From assembly GCA_946619755.1 (NCBI GenBank), contig CAMOMI010000004.1, positions 1 through 42,098 of the forward strand: 42,098 bases of DNA, written 5' to 3'. Shown here piece after piece: positions 24,732 through 32,745 of this stretch. Both the position numbers and the translations under genes were made by a program. This DNA comes from an uncultured Clostridia bacterium (GTDB lineage: Bacteria; Bacillota_I; Bacilli_A; RF39; UBA660). Under the pieces are notes generated by a model. It was given only the letters and a program-made list of their open reading frames with translations, made no database searches and was not told where the DNA came from. Within the stretch, counting starts at the first letter, position 1; every line of letters starts with the position of its first letter.

Positions 24732-25489
24732 TGAAAGTGTGCGTCTTATCAAGTGGTAGTAAAGGAAATACTACCTATATTGAGACTAAAAATGCTAGAA
24801 TTCTAATAGATGCTGGCAATAGTAGTAAATACATTATCAATAAACTAAAAGAACTACATATTGATCCTGATTCCATTGATGCTATATTAATAACCCACGT
24901 TCATTCAGACCACGTAAAAGGCTTACAAATATTATTAAAAAGCATTAACCCACAGGTATATATGACTGAAAAAATGTACCCATACTTAGATTTTGTCACA
25001 AATTATACCTTTATTGAAGATGATCATTTTAAAATAAAAGATATGACCATCGAAGTAATCAAAACATCTCATGATACAGAAGACTCAGTTGGTTACATTG
25101 TAAATAATGAAGGAAAATCAGTCGTATATATAACTGATACCGGATATATTAATAAAAAATATTATGATATTTTATCTAACCGAAATATTTATATAATGGA
25201 AAGCAATCATGATATCGAAATGCTAAATAATGGAAGTTACCCATTTGAATTAAGAAAAAGAATTCTTTCAGATAAAGGCCACTTATCAAATTATGATTCA
25301 GCTAAATATTTAGCAAAATTCATTGGTAACAATACTAATAAAATTATCTTAGCCCATTTATCGGAAGAAAATAATAAACCTGATTTAGCTTTAGATACCT
25401 TAAAAGAAAGACTTGTTAAAGAAGAAATTGATTTTAACAATATCATTATTGCTAAACAAAATAAAGAAACTGAGTTAATTGAAATATAA
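24731..25489 (+). CDS. walJ: WalJ/YycJ metallo-beta-lactamase-fold protein
   Basis: This 252-residue protein has the metallo-beta-lactamase fold with SSGSKGNTTYIE, the metal motif ITHVHSDHVKGL, then TSHDTEDSVGY, YITDTGYI and SNHDIEML. This matches WalJ/YycJ, a DNA exonuclease-like protein associated with the WalRK cell-wall regulon and with mismatch repair-linked functions. No walRK genes lie in the window. Its ATG overlaps the M23 gene stop by one base (TAATG). The coupling with dnaB and a wall hydrolase is notable. Confidence 0.93.
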   Translation: MKVCVLSSGSKGNTTYIETKNARILIDAGNSSKYIINKLKELHIDPDSIDAILITHVHSDHVKGLQILLKSINPQVYMTEKMYPYLDFVTNYTFIEDDHFKIKDMTIEVIKTSHDTEDSVGYIVNNEGKSVVYITDTGYINKKYYDILSNRNIYIMESNHDIEMLNNGSYPFELRKRILSDKGHLSNYDSAKYLAKFIGNNTNKIILAHLSEENNKPDLALDTLKERLVKEEIDFNNIIIAKQNKETELIEI

Positions 25490-25498
25490 CTCAGTTTT
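25469..25498 (+). terminator. terminator of the dnaB-walJ operon
   Basis: ACTGAGTTA and TAACTCAGT pair, with the walJ stop inside the hairpin, followed by TTTATTTTAT. Confidence 0.75.
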
Positions 25499-25529
25499 AT
25501 TTTATAAAACGTAAACATTTCTTTAACTT

Positions 25530-25558
25530 TTGCAATTTAGACAATTATATGGTATTAT
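25530..25558 (+). promoter_or_regulatory. promoter of murA
   Basis: TTGCAA (25530-25535), a 17-base spacer and TATTAT (25553-25558) lie 50 bases before the murA start. Confidence 0.6.
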
Positions 25559-25608
25559 ATATTTGAACCAAAAGAGATTTATTTCATAAAATAATGAAGG
25601 AGGTATCT

Positions 25609-26862
25609 ATGCCTAAAATCAAAATAGAAGGTGGACATAAACTATCCGGAACTATTACCATTAGTGGTGCTAAAAATAGTGTTGTTGCCCTAATACCAGC
25701 TGCTATTTTATGCGATGAAACAGTTACTATTAGCAATGTTCCTGATATAACTGATGTCGATGACCTTGAAAAAATATTAATTCATTTAAATGCTAAAATA
25801 GAACGTGAAACTGGAAAAGTAGTTATTAACTCAAGTGATATTATTAATAAAGAAATCACCGAAGATTTATCAAAAAAATTACGTGCCTCTTATTATTTTA
25901 TGGGGGCTCTATTAGGTAAATTTAATAAAGTAGATATGTATTTTCCTGGTGGATGTGCCATTGGTGCTAGACCAATTAATCTACATTTAAAAGGCTTTGA
26001 ACTACTCGGTGCAAAAATAACTGAAGAAGATAATCATTTTATTATTGAAGCAGATAAACTAAAAGGTAATAATATTTATCTAGATTTTCCAAGTGTTGGT
26101 GCTACTATTAATATAATGTTAGCTGCTGTTAAGGCTAAAGGAAAGACAATTATTGATAATGCTGCTCAAGAACCAGAAATTGTAAATATTGCTACTTTTT
26201 TAAACAACATGGGAGCTAAAATAAAAGGTGCTGGAACCAGTACTATTACAATAACGGGAGTTAAATACTTACACAGTTGTTTTCACGAAGTAATCCCTGA
26301 TCGTATTGAAGCTGGAACATACCTAATTATTGGATCATTATTAGGCCATAATTTAAAAATTGATAATATGATACCTAATCATCTTGAAGCCCTAATTGCT
26401 AAATTAACTGAAGCCGGTGTCGATATGGAGATAGGTCTAGATAATATTGTTATAAAAGAACCAAAAGAATATACCGCTACTGACATAAAAACTTTGGTAT
26501 ATCCTGGATTTCCAACTGATTTACAACAAGTAATGGTAACTTTTTTAACACAGTGTAATGGTAAAAGTTCCGTTGAAGAAACAATCTATGAGAATAGATT
26601 TCAAAATATTAAAGAATTAAGAAAAATGGGTGCTAAGGCCAAGGTTAGAAAAGATAACCGTAAAGCCAGTATTAAGGGTAAAGTAGACCTAGTTGGCACT
26701 GATGTTTCAGCTACTGACTTAAGAGGTGGAGCATCATTGCTGGTAGCGGCTTTAATTGCTTCTGGTGTAACTAATATAGACAATATTTCTTATATCTTAA
26801 GAGGATATGATAAAATAGTTGAAAAATTAACCAATGTTGGTGCTAAAATAGAAATAATATAA
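25609..26862 (+). CDS. murA: UDP-N-acetylglucosamine 1-carboxyvinyltransferase
   Basis: MurA transfers enolpyruvate to UDP-GlcNAc, the first committed step of peptidoglycan synthesis. The 417-residue product has GAKNSVVALIPAA (the conserved Lys-Asn pair at about 22-23), PGGCAIGARPI with the Cys at about 116 that is the fosfomycin target, and GFPTDLQQ and DLRGGASL. The track start adds five residues; the ATG at 25609 follows AAGGAGG and matches the family N-terminus. It sits before spoIID in the same general order as Bacillus murAA. Confidence 0.96.
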   Translation: MPKIKIEGGHKLSGTITISGAKNSVVALIPAAILCDETVTISNVPDITDVDDLEKILIHLNAKIERETGKVVINSSDIINKEITEDLSKKLRASYYFMGALLGKFNKVDMYFPGGCAIGARPINLHLKGFELLGAKITEEDNHFIIEADKLKGNNIYLDFPSVGATINIMLAAVKAKGKTIIDNAAQEPEIVNIATFLNNMGAKIKGAGTSTITITGVKYLHSCFHEVIPDRIEAGTYLIIGSLLGHNLKIDNMIPNHLEALIAKLTEAGVDMEIGLDNIVIKEPKEYTATDIKTLVYPGFPTDLQQVMVTFLTQCNGKSSVEETIYENRFQNIKELRKMGAKAKVRKDNRKASIKGKVDLVGTDVSATDLRGGASLLVAALIASGVTNIDNISYILRGYDKIVEKLTNVGAKIEII

Positions 26863-26882
26863 TATTATTAAGTAGTGATACT

Positions 26883-27527
26883 ATGAAAAAAATAATTCCT
26901 ATATTATTTCTTTTTTTTATTTGTTTATTTTGTTATTATATCTATAATATTACCGAAGATGATAATCCAAATATAACAATGATAGGTGATAATATAGCAA
27001 GTAATCCCTATATTATAAAAAATAACCAAACTGACACTAGTTTTATTAATCAAGATTATCATATTAAAGATCTATTAGACACTATTAAATATAATGAAGA
27101 AATAACAATTAATAATAAATCTATATCAATTCATCTTAAATTAAAACAAGCGGATATTTTAATTATTTCTATTGGTATGAATGATATCTATTATAAATTA
27201 AATGAAAACTCTAAAGATATATATACCTATATGAATAATATAATAAATATTTATAGTGAAATTTTAGAAGAAATATCAAAATATGATTACAAAAAGGTAT
27301 ATGTATTGGGCTACTATAATATCTATGATAAATATAATGATATTTTTGTCTATACTAACTACAAATTAAAAAAGATAACTAGTAAATATAATTATACTTT
27401 TATAGATTTAAATAATTTATTTCATAATAAAACAAATTATCTAATAAATAATACTAATTTTTCACTAAATAATAATGGATATTATCAAATTTTTAAGTTT
27501 ATAGTTGAAAAATCAAAAAAAAGTTGA
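26883..27527 (+). CDS. SGNH-hydrolase-like exported protein, catalytic residues lost
   Basis: This 214-residue protein has an N-terminal membrane helix or signal anchor (about 2-22) and the layout of an SGNH/GDSL hydrolase. However, the serine of the first block is replaced (ITMIGDNIAS instead of GDS), and the last block reads SLNNNGYY where DxxH is expected. The third block IGMND is intact. It may be a binding protein built on the hydrolase fold. It starts 20 bases after murA with little ribosome-binding sequence and is rich in Asn, Ile and Tyr. The TGA stop overlaps the rpmE promoter region. Confidence 0.65.
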   Translation: MKKIIPILFLFFICLFCYYIYNITEDDNPNITMIGDNIASNPYIIKNNQTDTSFINQDYHIKDLLDTIKYNEEITINNKSISIHLKLKQADILIISIGMNDIYYKLNENSKDIYTYMNNIINIYSEILEEISKYDYKKVYVLGYYNIYDKYNDIFVYTNYKLKKITSKYNYTFIDLNNLFHNKTNYLINNTNFSLNNNGYYQIFKFIVEKSKKS

Positions 27528-27533
27528 TATAAT
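27505..27533 (+). promoter_or_regulatory. promoter of rpmE
   Basis: TTGAAA (27505-27510), a 17-base spacer and TATAAT (27528-27533). The -35 box lies inside the end of the SGNH-like gene. Confidence 0.75.
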
Positions 27534-27552
27534 ATAAAACGAATTTATTACT

Positions 27553-27570
27553 ATGACTTGTATTAGTCAT
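27553..27570 (+). promoter_or_regulatory. leader hairpin upstream of rpmE
   Basis: ATGACT and AGTCAT pair around TGTATT, eight bases before the GGAG of rpmE. Ribosomal protein L31 leaders are known in Firmicutes; whether this hairpin belongs to that class was not checked. Confidence 0.5.
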
Positions 27571-27588
27571 GGCGAAAGGAGAAATAAT

Positions 27589-27801
27589 ATGAAGAAGAAT
27601 ATTCATCCAAATTATGTTGAAGCTACTGTTACATGTGCTTGTGGAAATACATTCAAAACTAAATCTACAAAGAGCGAAATCTCAGTTGAAGTATGTTCTG
27701 CATGTCATCCTTTCTATACAGGAACTCAAAATACAACAACTAGAAAAGGACAAGTAGATAAATTTAATAAAAAATATGGATTTAATAGTGAATCAAAATA
27801 A
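27589..27801 (+). CDS. rpmE: 50S ribosomal protein L31
   Basis: L31 bridges the two ribosomal subunits. The 70-residue product has the zinc-type cysteine pattern CACGN and [10 protein letters not shown], so it is the zinc-binding form that can be exchanged under zinc limitation in other bacteria. The track ORF begins 12 codons early inside the leader hairpin; the ATG at 27589 follows AAAGGAG. A hairpin lies just upstream and may regulate translation. It is a single-gene unit with a strong terminator. Confidence 0.95.
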   Translation: MKKNIHPNYVEATVTCACGNTFKTKSTKSEISVEVCSACHPFYTGTQNTTTRKGQVDKFNKKYGFNSESK

Positions 27802-27824
27802 GACTATAAATAGTCTTTTTTTTT
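27801..27824 (+). terminator. terminator of rpmE
   Basis: AGACTA and TAGTCT pair around TAAA, followed by eight T residues. Confidence 0.9.
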
Positions 27825-27850
27825 GACATTTTTTTAAAAAGGTATATAAT
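27823..27850 (+). promoter_or_regulatory. promoter of the 27874 gene
   Basis: TTGACA (27823-27828), a 16-base spacer and TATAAT (27845-27850). The -35 box starts inside the T run of the rpmE terminator. Confidence 0.8.
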
Positions 27851-27873
27851 ATAATTCAAAAAAGGAGGAAACT

Positions 27874-28632
27874 ATGGATAAATATTATGTATTATTACTA
27901 AACAATAGCTATGATATAAATATGTATTATATATCTGCAAATAGCTGTACTATGATACCATCAGTCATCAAAAAAGAAGTCAAAGATTTAAGCAAAAAGA
28001 GAGAAATACTTTTAGATTTGGATGAATCAATAACAACTGAAGAGAACGGTTATACTTTAATCGGTAGTTTTCCAGTTATCGGTGTAATGAAAAATAATAA
28101 AATGTATGACTTAATAACCGGTAAAGAAATAAAATATGCTCCTAATCCTAAAGATATTAATGGATTAAGTTATCGTGAGAAAGGTTTAGCTAGTCCAGTC
28201 ATTACTAAAAAACTTTTAGCATGCTTAGGAGAAGAAGAAATAGCAAGATATAAAGCTTATATAGATGAAATAGAAAAACGTTCCAAAATGGTTTTTCATG
28301 GCTATAAATATGCTGAATATAGTTTATTAAAACCAACTACAATTAGTGTTGGTAATAATCCATTACTAACAATTCAATTTTTTGATGACACAATAGACTT
28401 AATAACTAAAGAAAAAATTGTTTTAGATAAAGAACATACAATTACTTCAAAACTAAGTTATAAAGAAAAACATCCTATCAGTTATGAAGATGCCGCATCA
28501 TATATGCTGTACATTGCTGATAATGGCATAAATACATATATTGATAACGTTAGATTATCTAAGGTAAATGCTATAAGCAGATATAATAATTATGGCATGT
28601 TTGGTAGCGAAAAGAAACTAATTAGAAAATAA
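27874..28632 (+). CDS. cytoplasmic protein of unknown function
   Basis: This 252-residue soluble protein has no membrane helix or recognised motif. The N-terminal half looks beta-rich with short strands (YYVLLLNNSYDINMYYI, GYTLIGSFPVIGVMKN), and the middle holds a charged helix (EEEIARYKAYIDEIEKRSK). The C-terminal part has ISYEDAASYMLYIADNGINT. A good AGGAGG and a near-consensus promoter indicate steady expression. It stands as its own transcript between rpmE and rpiB. No function is proposed. Confidence 0.7.
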   Translation: MDKYYVLLLNNSYDINMYYISANSCTMIPSVIKKEVKDLSKKREILLDLDESITTEENGYTLIGSFPVIGVMKNNKMYDLITGKEIKYAPNPKDINGLSYREKGLASPVITKKLLACLGEEEIARYKAYIDEIEKRSKMVFHGYKYAEYSLLKPTTISVGNNPLLTIQFFDDTIDLITKEKIVLDKEHTITSKLSYKEKHPISYEDAASYMLYIADNGINTYIDNVRLSKVNAISRYNNYGMFGSEKKLIRK

Positions 28633-28672
28633 TTATCATTCTGTCAAAAATATGTCAAAAAAATTATAAATA

Positions 28673-28701
28673 TTGACTTTAAATAATTGTTAATTTATTA
28701 T
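28673..28701 (+). promoter_or_regulatory. promoter of the rpiB operon
   Basis: TTGACT (28673-28678), a 17-base spacer and TATTAT (28696-28701) lie 33 bases before the rpiB start. Confidence 0.7.
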
Positions 28702-28734
28702 TAAATTAGATAATTATAGAAAGGAATGATTTTG

Positions 28735-29178
28735 ATGACAATTGGAATTACAAATGATCATCGTGGTGTAAAAGCAAAACATTTTTTGACAGATTATTTA
28801 TCTTTATTAGGATATACTATAATTGATTACGGAACAGACTCTGAAGAACCAGTTGATTTTCCTGATTATGCTCAAAAATTAGGAAAAGCGGTATTACAAA
28901 ATGAAGTTGAATTAGGTATTGCCATTTGTGGTACTGGAATTGGTATGAGTATTGCATTAAACAAAATGAAGGGCATTTATTGCGCTAAGGTATCAACAAC
29001 AAGTGAAGCCGCTTTATCTAAGGCTCACAATAATGCTAATGTTATAGCTATATCTGAAGAAATGGATTCTGAACTAATGAAAGAAGTAATAACTACTTTC
29101 ATTGAAACCCCATTTACTAATATAGATAGATATAAAAGAAGAAATGATAAAATAAAGGAAATTGAAGAAAATGTATAA
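28735..29178 (+). CDS. rpiB: ribose-5-phosphate isomerase B
   Basis: RpiB interconverts ribose 5-phosphate and ribulose 5-phosphate in the pentose phosphate pathway; relatives act on other sugar phosphates. The 147-residue protein has TNDHRGVKAK near the start, the catalytic Cys in AICGTGIGMSIALNK (about 65) and AHNNANVIAIS. The DHRG variant in place of the more common DHGG or DHAG is mildly unusual. The track start is moved three codons because AAGGA abuts the first ATG. Its end overlaps the DUF1146 gene. Confidence 0.9.
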   Translation: MTIGITNDHRGVKAKHFLTDYLSLLGYTIIDYGTDSEEPVDFPDYAQKLGKAVLQNEVELGIAICGTGIGMSIALNKMKGIYCAKVSTTSEAALSKAHNNANVIAISEEMDSELMKEVITTFIETPFTNIDRYKRRNDKIKEIEENV

Positions 29179-29362
29179 TTTTCTCATTTATATAATTGTT
29201 TTAGCGCTAGTAATATGGTCAATCGAAGGCATTAATATCAATAATATTTTAAAAAAAAACCATATTTATCAAGCTAGAGTATTTTATATTATTTTAGTAT
29301 TTAGTCTAACTTATCTAGCATCAAACTTTATTATTAGTTTCTTAACAAGTTTAAAACCATAA
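29171..29362 (+). CDS. DUF1146 (YwzB-like) membrane protein
   Basis: This 63-residue protein has two membrane helices (about 2-19 and 37-59) separated by the family's basic linker ININNILKKNHIYQARVFYI. This matches DUF1146/YwzB, whose Bacillus gene sits beside murA and spoIID, so its position just before spoIID is conserved. The function is unknown. The ATG at 29171 lies inside the end of rpiB (eight-base overlap). The track start is three codons earlier and has no better ribosome binding site. Confidence 0.85.
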   Translation: MYNFLIYIIVLALVIWSIEGININNILKKNHIYQARVFYIILVFSLTYLASNFIISFLTSLKP

Positions 29363-29399
29363 GAAGTAAAAATTAAGTAGTATTATGAAAGAAGGTTTT

Positions 29400-30320
29400 A
29401 TGAAAAAAATAATTGCCTTTATCTTACTATTAATTTTTATTCCTTTTTTTATTGTCCATTTTTATAATAATAACTATAAGGAAATAGAATTAAACTATAT
29501 AAATACAAGATATATTAGAGTAAAAAGAATGCCCAGTGAGGAGATTCAAAAAATTCCCCTTGAAGAATATATTGTTGGTGTTCTGGCAGGCGAAATGCCT
29601 ATTAGTTTCGATATGGAAGCTTTAAAAGCCCAAGCAGTTGCTTCACGTAGTTATGCCCTAAAAAGGATGGAATATAATAAAGATAAAGATTATGATGTCG
29701 TCGATAGTATTATGAATCAAGTATATTTAGATGAATCATATTTAAAAAAAGCTTGGGATAGTAATTATATTAAAAATATAAATAAACTAAGAAAAGCCGT
29801 CAATAGCACAATTGATGAATATTTAGAATATGATGGTAAAATCGTCGATGCCATGTTTTTTTCAACTAGCAATGGTTATACCGAAGATAGTAGTAATATT
29901 TTTAATTTTGAATGTGCATATTTAAAAAGCGTTGAAAGCCCTTGGGATGAAAAAGTTTCATCTGCTTACCTAACTAAAAAAGAAATAAACTTAACAGAGT
30001 TTTATAAAAAACTAGCTATACCATATAGTAAAAATCTTAATATTGAAATACAAAAAAGAAGTAACACAAATCGTATACTTCTTTTAAAAATAAACAATAT
30101 TACTTTTAAAGGTACAGATATATATAATAAGTTGTCTCTTAAATCAACAGATTTTTCAATTGAATTAAATGGTGAAACCGTAACTATTACAACAATTGGA
30201 TATGGTCATGGAGTAGGGATGAGTCAATATGGTGCTCTAGGAATGGCAAAAGAAGGATATACATATGACGAAATTCTAAAACACTACTACAGTAATGTTA
30301 GTTTAACAAAATTAAAATAA
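29400..30320 (+). CDS. spoIID: stage II sporulation protein D
   Basis: SpoIID is a membrane-anchored lytic transglycosylase that drives engulfment of the forespore. The 306-residue product has an N-terminal membrane helix (about 2-22), LEEYIVGVLAGEMP with the catalytic Glu, ALKAQAVASRSYALKR, FFSTSNGYTED and the C-terminal GYGHGVGMSQYGA. The ATG at 29400 has GAAGG upstream; the track start is five codons earlier. Its neighbours are murA, the YwzB-like gene and the SpoIIQ-like gene, as in sporulating Bacilli. Confidence 0.95.
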   Translation: MKKIIAFILLLIFIPFFIVHFYNNNYKEIELNYINTRYIRVKRMPSEEIQKIPLEEYIVGVLAGEMPISFDMEALKAQAVASRSYALKRMEYNKDKDYDVVDSIMNQVYLDESYLKKAWDSNYIKNINKLRKAVNSTIDEYLEYDGKIVDAMFFSTSNGYTEDSSNIFNFECAYLKSVESPWDEKVSSAYLTKKEINLTEFYKKLAIPYSKNLNIEIQKRSNTNRILLLKINNITFKGTDIYNKLSLKSTDFSIELNGETVTITTIGYGHGVGMSQYGALGMAKEGYTYDEILKHYYSNVSLTKLK

Positions 30321-30324
30321 AAAT

Positions 30325-30353
30325 GTATAAAAAAAAATATTTTGTTAAAACTT
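30325..30353 (+). promoter_or_regulatory. possible forespore (sigma-F-like) promoter for spoIIQ
   Basis: GTATA (30325-30329), a 14-base spacer and GTTAAAACTT (30344-30353) resemble the -35 and -10 elements read by sigma-F/sigma-G. spoIIQ is sigma-F dependent in Bacillus. The AT-rich context makes chance matches easy. Confidence 0.35.
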
Positions 30354-30369
30354 TAAGTAGGTGAGTGAA

Positions 30370-31005
30370 ATGATTAAAAGAAAATTAAAATTATTAGCAG
30401 TTCCGGGCATCTATGTTCTTGCATTATGTATCTTTGGTACAAGTATGTATCTTGTAGAGCGTCTATTCAACAATAATCGATTTGAAAGTATTGATAATAT
30501 GGAATATGTTGATAAAGAAATAGTTACTGACAATGAATATATTCCAGTAATTGCGCCAGAAAACACAATTTTAAAGCCATTTTTAAATGAAACTGTAAGT
30601 ATAAGTAAAACTTTTTATAACTATAATGGCGAAACTAGCGATCAAGAAAAGTCTATTATTATATATAAAGATACTTATATGCAAAATTCAGGTGTCGATT
30701 ATACATTAAATGAACAATTTGACGTTATATCTATTTTGGATGGTACAATTATTGAAGTAAGTGACAATGAAATACTAGGTAAAACAATAAAGATAAGACA
30801 TAACAATGATCTAGTTAGTACTTATCAATCTCTTGGCGAAGTATCTGTAAATAAAGATGATACCGTATCGCGTGGTCAAATTATTGGCAAAAGTGGTACA
30901 TGTAGTTTATATAGTAATGATTCTAATCTTCATTTTGAATTATCATATCAAGGAAAAAATATAAATCCTGAAGAAAGCTATAACAAAACCGAAGGTGAAT
31001 TATAG
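30370..31005 (+). CDS. spoIIQ: SpoIIQ-like LytM-fold sporulation protein
   Basis: SpoIIQ sits in the forespore membrane and joins SpoIIIAH across the gap to the mother cell. The 211-residue product has a membrane helix (about 10-29), an extracellular linker and a LytM/M23 fold. The first zinc ligand is lost (NSGVDYTL in place of HxGxD), while the last block SNLHFEL keeps one His, so it is probably not a peptidase, as in the Bacillus protein. Position between spoIID and spoIIID supports the assignment. The ATG at 30370 follows AGGTGAG; the track start is a GTG within that site. Confidence 0.82.
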   Translation: MIKRKLKLLAVPGIYVLALCIFGTSMYLVERLFNNNRFESIDNMEYVDKEIVTDNEYIPVIAPENTILKPFLNETVSISKTFYNYNGETSDQEKSIIIYKDTYMQNSGVDYTLNEQFDVISILDGTIIEVSDNEILGKTIKIRHNNDLVSTYQSLGEVSVNKDDTVSRGQIIGKSGTCSLYSNDSNLHFELSYQGKNINPEESYNKTEGEL

Positions 31006-31054
31006 GTATATGCCTTTTTTGATAATAATATAATTAATCAAAGGGGTAATTATA

Positions 31055-31318
31055 GTGAGTAAAAAAATAATCAAAAGAGTAAATGAAATTGCCGATTATA
31101 TTATTAAAAGTAAAGATACCATTAGAAATACAGCAAAAATATTTAAAGTAAGTAAAAGTACTGTTCATAAAGATATGCAAGAAAGATTAATCTTAATCAA
31201 TAAAAACAAATACCAAAAAATAAAAAAAATAATGAATGATCATATAGAAACAAGACATATAAAAGGCGGCGAATCAACAAGACAATTATTTTTACGAAAA
31301 CGTGAAGTTGCATTGTAA
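31055..31318 (+). CDS. spoIIID: sporulation transcription factor SpoIIID
   Basis: SpoIIID is a small mother-cell regulator that switches genes of the sigma-E regulon. The 87-residue product carries the helix-turn-helix TIRNTAKIFKVSKSTVHKDM and a basic C-terminal part (HIETRHIKGGESTRQLFL), closely following the family. It starts at GTG after AAAGGGG. It directly precedes mbl, the order found in Bacillus. Presence of a complete reading frame argues that the lineage still uses the sporulation programme. Confidence 0.95.
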   Translation: MSKKIIKRVNEIADYIIKSKDTIRNTAKIFKVSKSTVHKDMQERLILINKNKYQKIKKIMNDHIETRHIKGGESTRQLFLRKREVAL

Positions 31319-31361
31319 AAATATGGTAATATATGATAAAATAATAACAGAAGGTGATAAT

Positions 31362-32351
31362 ATGTTTGGGAGAGATATTGGCATTGATTTAGGTACCGCT
31401 AATGTACTTATATATATAAAAGGGCAAGGCATTGTTTTAAATGAACCAAGTGTCGTTGCAATTGACTCAGATACCAAAAGACCATTAGCTGTTGGTACAG
31501 AGGCAAGAGAAATGTTAGGACGTACTCCTGGCAAAGTAATGGCTATTAAACCAATGAAAGATGGCGTAATAGCCGACTTTGAAACCACCGAAGTAATGCT
31601 AAATTATTTTATCAAAAAAGTAAATGGTAAAAGTTTTTTTCAAAGGCCAAGAATTCTAATTTGCTGTCCTTCTAACATAACACAAGTTGAAAAGAATGCT
31701 ATTAAAGAAGCTGCCGAAAGAACCGGTGCAAAAAAAGTATTCCTAGAAATAGAACCAAAAGTCGCCGCCATAGGTGCTGGCATGGATATATCTAAACCAT
31801 CCGGTAACATGATTATCGATATTGGTGGTGGTACAACTGACATTGCTATCTTATCATTAGGTGGCATCGTTGAAAGCGCATCAATTAGGGTAGCCGGTAA
31901 TGCCTTTGACAATGATATTATTAAATACATTAAAGATAAATACAAATTATTAGTTGGTGAACGTACCGCCGAAGAAATAAAAATAACAATTGGTACGGTG
32001 TTGCCAGGAAATAGAAATGAAAAAATGGAGGTAAGAGGTAGAGATTTAGTAACTGGATTGCCTCATACCATAAAATTAACAAGTGATGAAGTTGAAGAAG
32101 CGTTAAGGGAAAGTGTTTATACAATCATTCATGCTGTAAAAGGCATTTTAGAACAAACACCACCTGAACTATCTGCTGATATTATTGACAAGGGCATTGT
32201 ATTAACTGGTGGTGGATCATTAATCGATGGCTTTAATAGTCTGCTTGCTAAAGAATTAAAAGTACCGGTTTTTACTGCCGAAAGTCCACTTACATGTGTG
32301 GCTGAAGGCACTGGTATTATGCTAGATAATATTCATATGATTGATAATTGA
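31362..32351 (+). CDS. mbl: MreB-type actin Mbl
   Basis: Mbl is a bacterial actin that guides the lateral wall synthesis machinery. The 329-residue protein begins MFGRDIGIDLGTANVLIYIK and has IDIGGGTTDIAILS (phosphate 2) and GIVLTGGGSLIDG (adenosine motif). The MF-RDIGIDLGTANVL start and the position after spoIIID point to Mbl rather than MreB. The track ORF adds 20 residues overlapping spoIIID; the ATG at 31362 has GAAGGTGA upstream. A strong terminator follows. Confidence 0.95.
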   Translation: MFGRDIGIDLGTANVLIYIKGQGIVLNEPSVVAIDSDTKRPLAVGTEAREMLGRTPGKVMAIKPMKDGVIADFETTEVMLNYFIKKVNGKSFFQRPRILICCPSNITQVEKNAIKEAAERTGAKKVFLEIEPKVAAIGAGMDISKPSGNMIIDIGGGTTDIAILSLGGIVESASIRVAGNAFDNDIIKYIKDKYKLLVGERTAEEIKITIGTVLPGNRNEKMEVRGRDLVTGLPHTIKLTSDEVEEALRESVYTIIHAVKGILEQTPPELSADIIDKGIVLTGGGSLIDGFNSLLAKELKVPVFTAESPLTCVAEGTGIMLDNIHMIDN

Positions 32352-32352
32352 T

Positions 32353-32381
32353 AATGATTGTGTAAACAATCATTATTTTTT
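32353..32381 (+). terminator. terminator of mbl
   Basis: AATGATTGT and ACAATCATT pair around GTAA, followed by ATTTTTTA. Confidence 0.85.
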
Positions 32382-32392
32382 ATATTAATTAC

Positions 32393-32421
32393 TTGCGTTT
32401 GCATAAACAAAATGATACAAT
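32393..32421 (+). promoter_or_regulatory. promoter of the 32445-33663 unit
   Basis: TTGCGT (32393-32398), a 17-base spacer and TACAAT (32416-32421), with TG just before the -10 box. Confidence 0.6.
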
Positions 32422-32444
32422 GAAAAAAAGTAGAGATGATAAAA

Positions 32445-32744
32445 ATGAATAGAAAAGAACAAATATCGGATTTAAAAAAGTTGCGTGACAGTATTGATTA
32501 TTATCAAAATCATAAAGAATCGATTGATGAAAGTGGAATGCAATTAGATGATAAAACAGTATACATTTCAGTATTAAATGATTATTCAAAACATATTGAA
32601 AGAGAAGAAGAAACATTTAAAGATGCATTAAAACTAACAAAGTCTAAAAACAATGGTTATGTTGCTATGCAATATTTTCTATTTATAGTATTTATTATTT
32701 TTCTAGTTGCTTTATCATATATCATTATACGAGGGGGAATTTAA
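32445..32744 (+). CDS. coiled-coil protein with C-terminal membrane anchor
   Basis: This 99-residue protein has a charged helical body (about residues 1-70, MNRKEQISDLKKLRDSIDYY) and a single C-terminal membrane helix (about 74-96) ending IIIRGGI. That is a tail-anchored layout with the body in the cytoplasm. No family is recognised. The ATG at 32445 is used because AGAG precedes it; the track ATG three codons earlier abuts that sequence. It is one base from the next gene and probably forms a three-gene transcript with it. Confidence 0.65.
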   Translation: MNRKEQISDLKKLRDSIDYYQNHKESIDESGMQLDDKTVYISVLNDYSKHIEREEETFKDALKLTKSKNNGYVAMQYFLFIVFIIFLVALSYIIIRGGI

Positions 32745-32745
32745 A

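Noticed and set aside
31640-31945. 101-residue minus-strand ORF within mbl
   Set aside because: It is a shadow of the conserved actin reading frame.
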